A stretch of DNA of 7,825 nucleotides from Stenotrophomonas maltophilia. Lineage in GTDB: Bacteria > Pseudomonadota > Gammaproteobacteria > Xanthomonadales > Xanthomonadaceae. The notes under the pieces were generated by a model. That model was not told the origin of the DNA and made no database searches. It worked only from the letters and a program-made list of their open reading frames with translations. Where the stretch lies: assembly GCA_002386405.1 (NCBI GenBank), contig DGIP01000156.1, positions 1 to 7,825 on the forward strand. Reading direction: 5' to 3'. Below are positions 1 to 4,814 of this stretch, one piece after another; within the stretch, counting starts at the first letter, position 1; each line of letters begins with the position of its first letter. The position numbers and the translations under genes were made by a program.

Positions 1-644
1 CGCGCACCGTGGTGGTGATCGGCGATTCGATCACCGACGGCGCCACCGCCAGCCTGGACCGCGACCAGCGCTGGACCGACCACCTGGCTGCCCGGCTGGC
101 GCCGCAGGGGGTGGCGGTGGTCAATGCCGGCATCTCCGGCGGGCGGCTGCTGCGCGACGGCATGGGCGAAGCGGCGCTGGCCAGGTTCCAGCGCGATGTG
201 CTGGACGTGCCCGGCGTGGCCAGCGTGGTGGTGCTGGTCGGGATCAATGACATCAGCTGGCCGGGCACCGCCTTCGCCCGCGACCAGCCGCGACCGTCGC
301 TGGCCGAACTCCAGGCCGGCTACCGCCAGCTGGCAGAGCGCGCGCATGCCCACGGCGTGCGGATCATCGGCGCCACCCTGACCCCGTTTGCCGGCGCATT
401 GCCCGGCACCCCGCTGGATGACTATTACAGCCCGGACAAGGACGCCCTGCGCCAACAGCTCAATGCCTGGCTGCGCGAGCAGGCCCCGTTCGATGCCGTG
501 ATCGACCTGGACGCCGCCCTGCGCGACCCGGCCGACCCGGCCCGGCTGGCGCCGGCGTTCGACTCCGGCGACCACCTGCACCCGGGCGATGGCGGCAACC
601 GGGCGATGGCCGAGGCGGTGGACCTGGCGGTGTTCGGGCAATAA
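1..644 (+). CDS. SGNH/GDSL-family hydrolase, 3' part only
   Basis: The reading frame (first full codon at base 3) is open at the left edge, so the N-terminus lies outside the window; the GTG at base 9 falls just before the catalytic block and is not the real start. About 214 residues are visible. The SGNH blocks appear in order: GDSITDG with nucleophile Ser (codon 27-29), NAGISGGRLL (block II Gly), VGINDIS (block III Asn) and DSGDHLHPGD near the C-terminus, supplying catalytic Asp (570-572) and His (576-578). Family members hydrolyse esters, often acetyl groups on sugars or lipids; the substrate cannot be told here. Having only a few bases before block I in the window suggests a longer protein with an N-terminal domain or signal peptide upstream, as in many secreted SGNH esterases. 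The gene ends with TAA at 642-644 directly before a terminator. Confidence 0.9.
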   Translation, partial: RTVVVIGDSITDGATASLDRDQRWTDHLAARLAPQGVAVVNAGISGGRLLRDGMGEAALARFQRDVLDVPGVASVVVLVGINDISWPGTAFARDQPRPSLAELQAGYRQLAERAHAHGVRIIGATLTPFAGALPGTPLDDYYSPDKDALRQQLNAWLREQAPFDAVIDLDAALRDPADPARLAPAFDSGDHLHPGDGGNRAMAEAVDLAVFGQ

Positions 645-645
645 A

Positions 646-668
646 AAACCCGGGCTCGGCCCGGGTTT
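646..668. terminator. Bidirectional intrinsic terminator between the hydrolase gene and fur
   Basis: A perfect 10-bp stem (AAACCCGGGC at 646-655, GCCCGGGTTT at 659-668) closes a TCG loop. An A run lies on the left side and a T run on the right, so it can act on both strands. It sits 1 nt after the hydrolase stop codon and about 55 nt beyond the fur stop, between convergent genes. Confidence 0.85.
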
Positions 669-681
669 CCGTATCAACAGC

Positions 682-706
682 GTCCTGACCAACGGTCAGG
701 ACCTAC
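682..706 (-). repeat. GTAG-type REP palindrome (SMAG-like)
   Basis: Read on the minus strand, GTAG (706-703) is followed at once by a perfect 9-bp stem (GTCCTGACC, loop GTT, GGTCAGGAC). A GTAG tetranucleotide heading a short GC-rich hairpin in intergenic DNA is the signature of the repetitive extragenic palindromes of Stenotrophomonas (SMAG), which are moved by REP-associated tyrosine transposases encoded elsewhere. A second copy with a different stem sequence but the same architecture lies at 2983-3005. It sits in the fur 3' flank and could act on mRNA ends. Confidence 0.7.
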
Positions 707-707
707 C

Positions 708-726
708 GTAACGGCTGCGCCGTTAC
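708..726. other. Stem-loop overlapping the fur stop codon
   Basis: GTAACGG (708-714) pairs with CCGTTAC (720-726) around a CTGCG loop. The stem covers the last codon and the TAA stop of fur (minus strand, 723-725). It lies directly beside the REP palindrome, giving three hairpins in a row between the convergent genes. It has no T tract of its own, so a role in mRNA 3'-end stability is more likely than termination. Confidence 0.5.
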
Positions 727-1139
727 TTCCTTTTCTTGCGCACGTAGAGCACCAGCGAGTGCTCTTCCAGCTCGTAGCCGTGGTCGGCGGCGATCTTGCG
801 CTGAAGTTCTTCGATCTCGTGGCTTTCGAACTCGATGATCTTGCCCGAGTCGACATCGACCATATGGTCGTGGTGGCCGCCCCGGTCCAGTTCGTAAACG
901 GCCTGGCCGCCTTCGAAATTGTGCTTCAGCACCAGGCCGGCGGCCTCGAACTGGGTCAGCACGCGGTACACCGTGGCCAGGCCGATCTCGTCACCGTGCT
1001 CCAGGAGCTGGCGGTAGATGTCTTCGGCCGTCATGTGGTGCTGGTGCTTCTGGGCGTCGCGCTGCTCAAGCAGAGCAAGGATCCGCATACGCGGATGGGT
1101 CACCTTCAGGCCAACTTTGCGCAGGTCGTGGGTTTCCAT
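723..1139 (-). CDS. fur: Ferric uptake regulator Fur
   Basis: This 138-residue cytoplasmic repressor uses Fe2+ as corepressor to shut off iron-uptake genes. The N-terminal winged-helix domain (about 1-85) carries GLKVTHPRMRIL and the recognition-helix region GLATVYRVLTQFEAAGLV (53-70), both nearly identical to other gammaproteobacterial Fur proteins. The dimerisation and metal domain carries HHDHM at 89-93, E103 and H127, matching known metal ligands, and ends in the usual basic tail VRKKRK. The protein contains no cysteine at all: the CxxC that binds structural zinc in E. coli Fur is replaced by DVDS (95-98). Pseudomonas-type Fur also lacks this pair, so function is expected to be intact. 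The ATG start is preceded by GGAG at 5 nt spacing. Divergent from bamE with a gap of about 100 nt, a pairing known from Pseudomonas. Confidence 0.97.
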   Translation of the reverse strand: METHDLRKVGLKVTHPRMRILALLEQRDAQKHQHHMTAEDIYRQLLEHGDEIGLATVYRVLTQFEAAGLVLKHNFEGGQAVYELDRGGHHDHMVDVDSGKIIEFESHEIEELQRKIAADHGYELEEHSLVLYVRKKRK

Positions 1140-1242
1140 AAGTCTCCGTTCATTGGCGATTTAGCGCCAGCTGCCTCGGATTGGGTCGCGGCGACACGTT
1201 CGGAGTGTATCATCGACTGGATTTCCCCAAACGCCATTCCCG
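1140..1242. promoter_or_regulatory. Shared divergent promoter region of fur and bamE
   Basis: All control sequences of both genes must lie in this 103-nt gap. On the minus strand TTTGGG (near 1230) and TACACT (near 1208) are spaced by about 16 nt and could form a weak sigma-70 promoter for fur. On the plus strand TATCAT (1208-1213) is a possible -10 box for bamE, with no good -35 at the right distance. The two -10 candidates overlap, so mutual interference is possible. I see no convincing Fur box here. bamE has no evident ribosome binding site. Confidence 0.4.
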
Positions 1243-1638
1243 ATGCGCAATCTCCTGCTGGTCGCCGCCGTTGCCCTGTCCACCACGGGCTGCGGCATCA
1301 TCTATAAGCAACCCATCTATCAGGGCAACCTGATCCGGGAGCAGGCCGTCGGTCAGCTGCAGGTGGGCCAGAGCAAGCAGCAGGTCAACGCGCTGCTCGG
1401 CACCCCCTCCATCGACGACCCCTTCCACGCCCAGCGCTGGGACTACACCGCCAGCCAGCGGCTGGACCGCCTCGGCCGCACCGAAGTGAAGAACTTCGTT
1501 GTCTTCTTCAAAGACGACCAGGTCACCCGTTGGGAAGGCGACTACTTCCCGAACAACGATGCCCAGCTGGCCCGGGACCAGGTGCGCCAGTTCGGCCGCA
1601 ACCTGGCCAAGGACAAGAAGAAGCAGCGCGGCCGCTGA
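1243..1638 (+). CDS. bamE: Outer membrane assembly lipoprotein BamE (SmpA/OmlA)
   Basis: This 131-residue lipoprotein belongs to the BAM complex, which folds beta-barrel proteins into the outer membrane; BamE steadies the BamA-BamD contact. The signal peptide is short: MRN, a hydrophobic stretch at 4-12, then STTGC with lipidation Cys17. Thr at -3 is unusual for a lipobox but also occurs in E. coli BamE. Gly at +2 is compatible with outer membrane sorting. Family landmarks are YQGNL, VGQSKQQVNALLGTPSIDDPF (matching [21 protein letters not shown] of E. coli) and the W-Y strand that follows. The C-terminus is basic (AKDKKKQRGR), a tail missing from E. coli BamE. It is divergent from fur and convergent with rnfH. 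The start has no clear Shine-Dalgarno sequence but is fixed by the signal peptide. Confidence 0.95.
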   Translation: MRNLLLVAAVALSTTGCGIIYKQPIYQGNLIREQAVGQLQVGQSKQQVNALLGTPSIDDPFHAQRWDYTASQRLDRLGRTEVKNFVVFFKDDQVTRWEGDYFPNNDAQLARDQVRQFGRNLAKDKKKQRGR

Positions 1639-1646
1639 TCCGGCGC

Positions 1647-1674
1647 ACCGCCCGGCACACATTGACCGGGCGGT
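1647..1674. terminator. Stem-loop between convergent bamE and rnfH
   Basis: ACCGCCCGG (1647-1655) and CCGGGCGGT (1666-1674) form a perfect 9-bp stem with a 10-nt loop, placed between the two converging stop codons. There is no T tract on either strand, so it is not a classic intrinsic terminator; it may end or stabilise both transcripts. There is no GTAG head, so I do not call it a REP. Confidence 0.5.
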
Positions 1675-1687
1675 TGGCAATGCGGCA

Positions 1688-1945
1688 TCAGCGCGCGCGA
1701 GCCCGTTTACGCCGGTTGTCCTTCGGATCCGCCACCAGGGACCGCAGCAGTTCCACGCGGTCCCCGTCGTTGAGCACCTGGCTGGCATTGGCCAGCAGCC
1801 CATGCACGGCCACGGCCGGGCAGTTTTCGCTGTCCTCGATCGCCGCGGCGGCAATCGCGTCGGCCACGGTGGCGCCGTCGGCCAGCTGCAACGGGCGCGC
1901 ATCGGCCCGGTCGGACCAGGCCAACACCACTTCCACCCGGATCAC
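1688..1945 (-). CDS. rnfH: RnfH family ubiquitin-like protein
   Basis: An 85-residue protein of the RnfH (UPF0125) family, a small beta-grasp fold of unknown biochemical role. Despite its name, which comes from linkage to rnf electron-transport genes in some bacteria, it is usually found next to ratA, as here. Conserved features are MIRVEVV at the start, a L-x-D-G-A-T-V-A-D-A-I segment, LNDGDRVELLRSL (58-70) and the basic end VADPKDNRRKRARAR. The start codon is GTG (complement of 1943-1945), 3 nt after the ratA stop, so the two genes are almost certainly co-transcribed and translationally coupled, with an AGGA in the end of ratA as a possible ribosome binding site. Confidence 0.92.
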   Translation of the reverse strand: MIRVEVVLAWSDRADARPLQLADGATVADAIAAAAIEDSENCPAVAVHGLLANASQVLNDGDRVELLRSLVADPKDNRRKRARAR

Positions 1946-1948
1946 GGC

Positions 1949-2377
1949 TCAGTCCTGCTCGTCGGCGACGCGGACGAAGTCATTGACCATGCGGTCGGCC
2001 AGGCCCTGGAAGCCCAGTGCCAGTGCCGGCCCCAGCAGGCGTGAGTTGGGTTCGAACTCCAGGGTGAGGCTGACCTTGCAAGCATCTTCGGCCAGCGCAT
2101 GGAATTCCCAGCGGCCGTGCAGGCGCTTGAACGGCCCATCGCGCAGCTGCATGTCGATGTGGTGCGGGCGCTGGAGGGTGTTTTCGGTCATGAACCAGGT
2201 CGAAAACGACCCTAGACCCAGGTCCAGCCGCGCCACCAGCCGGTCCGGGCCGGATTCCAGGATCTGCGCGGCCGAGCACCACCGGAAGCGGCGCGGGTAG
2301 GCATCAATATCATTGACCAGGTCGAACATGCGGGCAGCCGAATGTTCAACCAGGGCACTACGTCGGATAGTTGGCAT
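1949..2377 (-). CDS. ratA: RatA/COQ10-like START-domain protein
   Basis: A 142-residue protein of the polyketide cyclase/COQ10 START superfamily. The E. coli homologue RatA (YfjG) was reported as a toxin that blocks 70S association, while mitochondrial Coq10 binds ubiquinone; which role applies here is open. The frame extends upstream, but the start at MPTIRRSALVEHSA is chosen because it aligns with the family N-terminus (MPQISRTALVPYSA in E. coli). Other conserved stretches are DLVNDIDAYP (19-28), FRWC (31-34, usually FLPWC or similar, so P is lost), DGPFKRLHGRWEF (80-92) and the C-terminal helix LGFQGLADRMVNDF (121-134), which covers the ligand cavity in START folds. It leads the ratA-rnfH unit and diverges from smpB across 56 nt, the same arrangement as in E. 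coli. Confidence 0.9.
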   Translation of the reverse strand: MPTIRRSALVEHSAARMFDLVNDIDAYPRRFRWCSAAQILESGPDRLVARLDLGLGSFSTWFMTENTLQRPHHIDMQLRDGPFKRLHGRWEFHALAEDACKVSLTLEFEPNSRLLGPALALGFQGLADRMVNDFVRVADEQD

Positions 2378-2433
2378 GCGAAGGCTTGGCTGGCGAATCG
2401 ACCAAGGAGGCCCGAATCGGAGACAATACGGAA
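2378..2433. promoter_or_regulatory. Divergent ratA / smpB intergenic region
   Basis: Only 56 nt separate the two start codons. Within it a strong AAGGAGG stands at 2404-2410, but 23 nt from the smpB ATG, too far for normal initiation; GGAG at 2419-2422 is 11 nt away. No well-spaced sigma-70 boxes stand out, so the promoters probably overlap or reach into the neighbouring coding regions. Confidence 0.35.
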
Positions 2434-2937
2434 ATGAGCAAGAACAGCGGCAAGGATAAAGCAAAGAACGCGACGGCCAACAAAACCATCGCGCTCAACA
2501 AGCGTGCCCGCCACGAATACACCCTCGAGGACCGTTTCGAGGCCGGCCTGGCCCTGCAGGGCTGGGAAGTGAAATCGATCCGCGCCGGGCGCGGCAACAT
2601 CATCGACGCCTACGCCTACGTCAAAAGCGGCGAGATCTTCCTGATCGGCGCCCAGATCACCCCGTTGATCCAGGCCTCCACCCACGTGGTGGCCAACGAC
2701 CGCCGCGAGCGCAAGTTGCTGCTCCACCGCAGCGAGATCGACAAGCTGGTCGGCAAGGTCGAACGTGACGGCTACACCATCGTCCCCACGGCGATGTACT
2801 GGAGCAAGAACAAGATCAAGCTGGAAGTGGCGCTGGCCAAGGGCAAGCAGACCCACGACAAGCGCGACGCCGAAAAGGACCGCGACTGGGCCCGCGAAAA
2901 GCAGCGCACCATGCGCCGCCACAACCGCGACGCCTGA
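2434..2937 (+). CDS. smpB: SsrA-binding protein SmpB
   Basis: SmpB (167 residues) binds the tRNA-like domain of tmRNA and places it, with EF-Tu, in the empty A site of stalled ribosomes to start trans-translation. The beta-barrel body carries HEYTLEDRFEAGLALQGWEVKSIRAG (27-52), STHVVANDRRERKLLLHR (82-99) and EIDKLVGKVERDGYTIVP (101-118). The C-terminal tail, which enters the mRNA channel, carries AKGKQTHDKR (135-144) and DWAREKQRTM (151-160), both as in E. coli. The N-terminal extension of about 20 Lys/Asn/Ala-rich residues is longer than in E. coli. The ATG at 2434 is preferred over TTG codons upstream because the extra residues do not match the family. Its partner RNA is encoded about 570 nt downstream on the same strand. 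Confidence 0.97.
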   Translation: MSKNSGKDKAKNATANKTIALNKRARHEYTLEDRFEAGLALQGWEVKSIRAGRGNIIDAYAYVKSGEIFLIGAQITPLIQASTHVVANDRRERKLLLHRSEIDKLVGKVERDGYTIVPTAMYWSKNKIKLEVALAKGKQTHDKRDAEKDRDWAREKQRTMRRHNRDA

Positions 2938-2982
2938 CCCCCCGGCGGACACCGTACCGCCTGGCGCATCATTACCACCATC

Positions 2983-3005
2983 GTAGAGCCGGGCCCTGCC
3001 CGGCT
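2983..3005 (+). repeat. GTAG-type REP palindrome (SMAG-like)
   Basis: GTAG (2983-2986) is followed by a perfect 8-bp stem: AGCCGGGC (2987-2994), loop CCT, GCCCGGCT (2998-3005). This matches the common SMAG layout of Stenotrophomonas. It lies 45 nt after the smpB stop and 32 nt before the next start codon. There is no T tract, but the hairpin could protect or separate the smpB message. Confidence 0.75.
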
Positions 3006-3037
3006 GCCCTACCCGCCCCAACTGTCCGGAGCACCGC

Positions 3038-3394
3038 GTGACCCAGGAAATCCCCCAGGAGACCGCCCCGAGCGCGGACCCCATCGCCACGCTCCAGGCT
3101 GACGTCGCCGCCTACGAGACCATCTTCGGCGAGCTGGCCCGCGCCATGGACCCGGCCGCCCTGCTCAAGGTGCTCACCTACACCCTGCGCAACGCCAAGC
3201 GCGTGGCCTCCGAGGCCCAGAGCTACGACTCGCTCGAGCACCGCCGCCTGGTCGCCCGGATCGAGGCCCTGATGGCCCGGGCCGAACCCGAAGCCCGCAA
3301 GCAGGCCATGACCCAGCGCAACGCCCAGAACCATGACCGCAAGGTCCGGGCCAAGCACCAGGCCGACAGCAAGCGCCAGCGCGAAGGCAGGTAA
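3038..3394 (+). CDS. Unrecognised charged protein between smpB and ssrA
   Basis: I do not recognise this 118-residue protein. The start is GTG with GGAG 6 nt upstream (3028-3031), a good ribosome binding site. Residues 1-15 look disordered (MTQEIPQETAPSADP). Residues 16-85 are predicted helical by eye, with a hydrophobic pattern in DVAAYETIFGELARAMDPAALLKVLTYTLRNAKRV and SLEHRRLVARIEALMARAE. The last 30 residues are strongly basic and polar (RKQAMTQRNAQNHDRKVRAKHQADSKRQREGR), which would suit RNA, DNA or ribosome contact. No signal peptide, cysteine or membrane segment is present. Codon use agrees with the surrounding high-GC genes, so it is a resident gene and not a shadow frame. Its place between the two trans-translation genes suggests, but does not show, a link to ribosome rescue. 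Confidence 0.8.
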   Translation: MTQEIPQETAPSADPIATLQADVAAYETIFGELARAMDPAALLKVLTYTLRNAKRVASEAQSYDSLEHRRLVARIEALMARAEPEARKQAMTQRNAQNHDRKVRAKHQADSKRQREGR

Positions 3395-3423
3395 GCCCAA
3401 ACCGGGGTGGGTGCGCCTTTCAG

Positions 3424-3452
3424 GTGACTGTTCAGCTGAATTGGAGTAGCAT
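3424..3452 (+). promoter_or_regulatory. Candidate sigma-70 promoter of ssrA
   Basis: GTGACT (3424-3429) and TAGCAT (3447-3452) each match four of six consensus positions and are exactly 17 nt apart. The expected start near 3459 gives a precursor with a 5' leader of about 48 nt. The spacer contains a perfect 10-nt palindrome, TTCAGCTGAA (3431-3440). Confidence 0.55.
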
Positions 3453-3460
3453 CGGCCCCG

Positions 3461-3499
3461 TCAAGTAGCGTCTGGTCGCAGACGGCTTGCAGTTCTTGA
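3461..3499 (+). other. Structured 5' leader of pre-tmRNA
   Basis: TCAAG (3461-3465) can pair with CTTGA (3495-3499), enclosing a hairpin CGTCTG (3469-3474), GTCG loop, CAGACG (3479-3484). This lies just in front of the mature 5' end, which RNase P is expected to create at 3507. The folding is my own pairing by eye. Confidence 0.4.
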
Positions 3500-3506
3500 A
3501 GAAACC

Positions 3507-3909
3507 GGGGGTGCATTGGTTTCGACGGGGGTTGTGAAGTTACTTGGTGCATGCCGAGGGGGCAGCTTTCCTCGTTAATCCAGCAGCAAACTTCTAGTTG
3601 CCAACGACGACAACTACGGTTCGAACGACTTCGCAATCGCTGCCTAAAAACAGCTTTAGCGTTTAGTTCTACAGCCGCCTAAGGCGAACCCCCGAACCTA
3701 CTTGTGCCCGTGCTCGTAGATGTAGGGTCATTATCACGGAACCGGCTGTGATGGCTGCCTGTCAGTCACGGCTTAACTAAAGCAGGCTGGTCCTGGGGTG
3801 CGCTTTGCACACCGTGCTGCCACAGGGCGAGATTCAACGGTGAGCTAAGCATGTAGTACCGGGGATGGAGTGCCTTCGGACGGCGGTTCAATTCCGCCCA
3901 CCTCCACCA
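3507..3909 (+). ncRNA. ssrA: Transfer-messenger RNA (tmRNA, SsrA)
   Basis: One-piece tmRNA of about 403 nt. The 5' end GGGGGTG (3507-3513) pairs with CACCTCC (3899-3905), followed by discriminator A and an encoded CCA (3907-3909). The hallmark GCATTGGTTTCGACGGGG follows the 5' acceptor strand, and the T arm (GGCGG, TTCAATT, CCGCC) precedes the 3' acceptor strand. The tag frame starts at GCC 3600 and reads ANDDNYGSNDFAIAA, stopping at TAA 3645-3647; the hydrophobic ...AIAA end is the ClpXP/ClpAP degradation signal. From memory, Xanthomonas tags read ANDDNYGSDFAIAA, so this one has an additional Asn. Pseudoknots are expected between the tag and the T arm but were not traced. SmpB, its partner, is encoded upstream on the same strand. 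Confidence 0.97.
3600..3647 (+). other. tmRNA tag-peptide reading frame
   Basis: Resume codon GCC (Ala), then 14 more codons and TAA: ANDDNYGSNDFAIAA. Together with the Ala carried by the tmRNA this would add 16 residues to a stalled protein, longer than the 11 of E. coli. The ANDDNY start fits SspB adaptor binding and the AA end fits ClpX recognition. Confidence 0.9.
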
Positions 3910-3915
3910 TAAGAC

Positions 3916-3929
3916 GGTCCGCAAGGACC
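3916..3929 (+). other. GNRA-loop hairpin in the tmRNA 3' trailer
   Basis: GGTCC (3916-3920) and GGACC (3925-3929) close a GCAA tetraloop 6 nt beyond the CCA end. It lies between mature ssrA and its terminator and may guide 3' processing of the precursor. Confidence 0.55.
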
Positions 3930-3935
3930 CGAAGA

Positions 3936-3971
3936 GCCGGGACCTCCTTTAAACGGGGTCCCGGCTTTTTT
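3936..3971 (+). terminator. Intrinsic terminator of ssrA
   Basis: GCCGGGACC (3936-3944) and GGTCCCGGC (3957-3965) form a perfect 9-bp stem, followed by six T (3966-3971). It is a textbook Rho-independent terminator and closes the ssrA unit before the toxin-antitoxin promoter. Confidence 0.92.
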
Positions 3972-4003
3972 ATTGCCCCCCGCGTGCGGCTGAAGGTTCA
4001 AGT

Positions 4004-4033
4004 TTGACTGATCGTAGCACTCAGTGCTACCTT
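4004..4033 (+). promoter_or_regulatory. Promoter and palindromic operator of the toxin-antitoxin operon
   Basis: TTGACT (4004-4009) is a near-consensus -35 box; TACCTT (4028-4033), 18 nt later, is a modest -10. Between and overlapping them lies a perfect 17-nt palindrome, GTAGCACT-C-AGTGCTAC (4014-4030). A symmetric site between -35 and -10 is where XRE antitoxins typically repress their own operons. The predicted transcription start, about 7 nt after the -10 box, falls on or next to the toxin ATG at 4040. Confidence 0.65.
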
Positions 4034-4039
4034 TCCAGC

Positions 4040-4408
4040 ATGGGCCGCACGTTCAAGACCAGTTGGTTCGCCAAGAAGGCGAGGAAGATCGGCATCAGCG
4101 ACGCTGAGTTATGCAGGGCTGTGAAACAGGTCCGGCTGGGCCAAGCGGAAGATCTCGGCGGAGGGGTTTTCAAGAAGCGCCTCCATAACAATGATTACCG
4201 CAGCATCATCCTGGCAAAAGGCGGGAAATACTGGATCTTCAACTTCATCTTTTCCAAGCAGGGCAAGAAGAGCCTGGACGATGACGAGCTGGAAAATTTC
4301 CGAACGCTTGCCAAAGCGTACGGAAGGTTGGACGAGATGCAGCTGACCGTTCTACTGAAAGACAAAGACCTGGTGGAGATCTGCCATGAAAACAAAGACG
4401 AAATATAA
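4040..4408 (+). CDS. Type II toxin, RelE/HigB-like
   Basis: A 122-residue toxin of the RelE superfamily, in the HigB-like branch whose members begin FKTKWFARxARKxGISDxxL. Here this reads RTFKTSWFAKKARKIGISDAEL (3-24). It continues with the GG(G)VFKKRL strand (41-48), NDYRSIILAKGGKYWIFNFIFSKQGKKSLDDDEL (51-84) and the end LTVLLKDKDLVEI typical of the family. Relatives cleave mRNA on translating ribosomes; that activity is inferred. The frame is open back to TTG 4004, but the ATG at 4040 is chosen because the family homology starts right there and the upstream codons lie in the promoter. No Shine-Dalgarno sequence precedes it. GC content is visibly lower than in neighbours (32 of 60 in one line counted). 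The antitoxin gene overlaps its end by 23 nt. Confidence 0.88.
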   Translation: MGRTFKTSWFAKKARKIGISDAELCRAVKQVRLGQAEDLGGGVFKKRLHNNDYRSIILAKGGKYWIFNFIFSKQGKKSLDDDELENFRTLAKAYGRLDEMQLTVLLKDKDLVEICHENKDEI

Positions 4409-4709
4409 GAGCGATATGTCTGAAGCCCTTCACTCATCGGCCTCGGCCCTGATGAAGGTTGGCGCAATCAACAAAGCCACCATGCGCGATTTCGACGCGC
4501 GCCACTTGATCAAGGCACCCGACTTCAAACCTGAAGAAATCGTGCGGATCCGGTCGGCCAACAACGTAAGCCAGCCAGTTTTCGCTCTGTATTTGAGCAC
4601 AAGCGAAAGCACGGTCCAGAAGTGGGAAACGGGCGCAAAGAAGCCCAGCGGCATGGCGATGCGTCTGTTGGATGTCGTGAAAAAGCATGGCCTTGAAGTA
4701 CTAGCCTGA
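4386..4709 (+). CDS. XRE-family antitoxin (HigA-like)
   Basis: A 107-residue partner of the upstream toxin. Residues 1-45 form a basic then mixed region likely to wrap the toxin; residues 49-103 are a helix-turn-helix domain of the Xre/Cro type, with IVRIRSANNVSQPVFALYL (52-70), STSESTVQKWETG (71-83) as turn and recognition helix, and KPSGMAMRLLDVV (86-98). It should neutralise the toxin by direct binding and repress the operon, probably through the palindrome at 4014-4030. The ATG overlaps the last 23 nt of the toxin gene and has GGAG at 7 nt spacing (4375-4378), a far better ribosome site than the toxin has, favouring antitoxin excess. A 60-nt stretch around its start is only 43% GC (26 of 60), which fits acquisition by transfer. 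Toxin-before-antitoxin order is typical of HigBA. Confidence 0.88.
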   Translation: MKTKTKYKSDMSEALHSSASALMKVGAINKATMRDFDARHLIKAPDFKPEEIVRIRSANNVSQPVFALYLSTSESTVQKWETGAKKPSGMAMRLLDVVKKHGLEVLA

Positions 4710-4729
4710 GCCAAGTAGGGGTAAGAGTC

Positions 4730-4744
4730 AACGGCCAAGCCGTT
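4730..4744 (+). terminator. Weak hairpin after the antitoxin gene
   Basis: AACGGC (4730-4735), CAA loop, GCCGTT (4739-4744), about 20 nt after the antitoxin stop. Only CTATCC follows, so there is no T run and efficient termination is doubtful. Confidence 0.35.
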
Positions 4745-4791
4745 CTATCCGCCCCCCACGGTGCGCGGCTGTATTTGAACCCTGTCGGTAA

Positions 4792-4814
4792 CTGAGGCGG
4801 CTCTCCTGCCTCAG
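4792..4814 (-). other. Stem-loop overlapping a stop codon
   Basis: CTGAGGC (4792-4798) pairs with GCCTCAG (4808-4814) around a 9-nt loop. It covers the stop codon of the minus-strand gene at 4811-5122 and lies between convergent genes. It could limit 3' exonuclease decay or read-through; no T tract is present. Confidence 0.35.

Noticed and set aside
1140..1242. Fur autoregulation box upstream of fur
   Set aside because: No stretch resembles the GATAAT-type repeats well enough to call.
1210..1902. 230-codon minus-strand frame across bamE
   Set aside because: Antisense to bamE, which has a lipobox and family motifs; the antisense product shows no recognisable domain.
2212..3090. 292-codon minus-strand frame across smpB
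   Set aside because: It is antisense to smpB, spans the end of ratA and has the Val/Gly/Leu-rich look of a reversed coding frame.
3223..3636. Minus-strand frame reaching into ssrA
   Set aside because: It overlaps the tmRNA 5' half and a real plus-strand gene; no ribosome site or domain.
3870..4200. Duplicate of the tmRNA 3' end as a prophage attR-type site
   Set aside because: CGCCTCCATAAC near 4178 shares only a few bases with the tmRNA end and lies inside the toxin gene; no repeated attachment site was found in the window.
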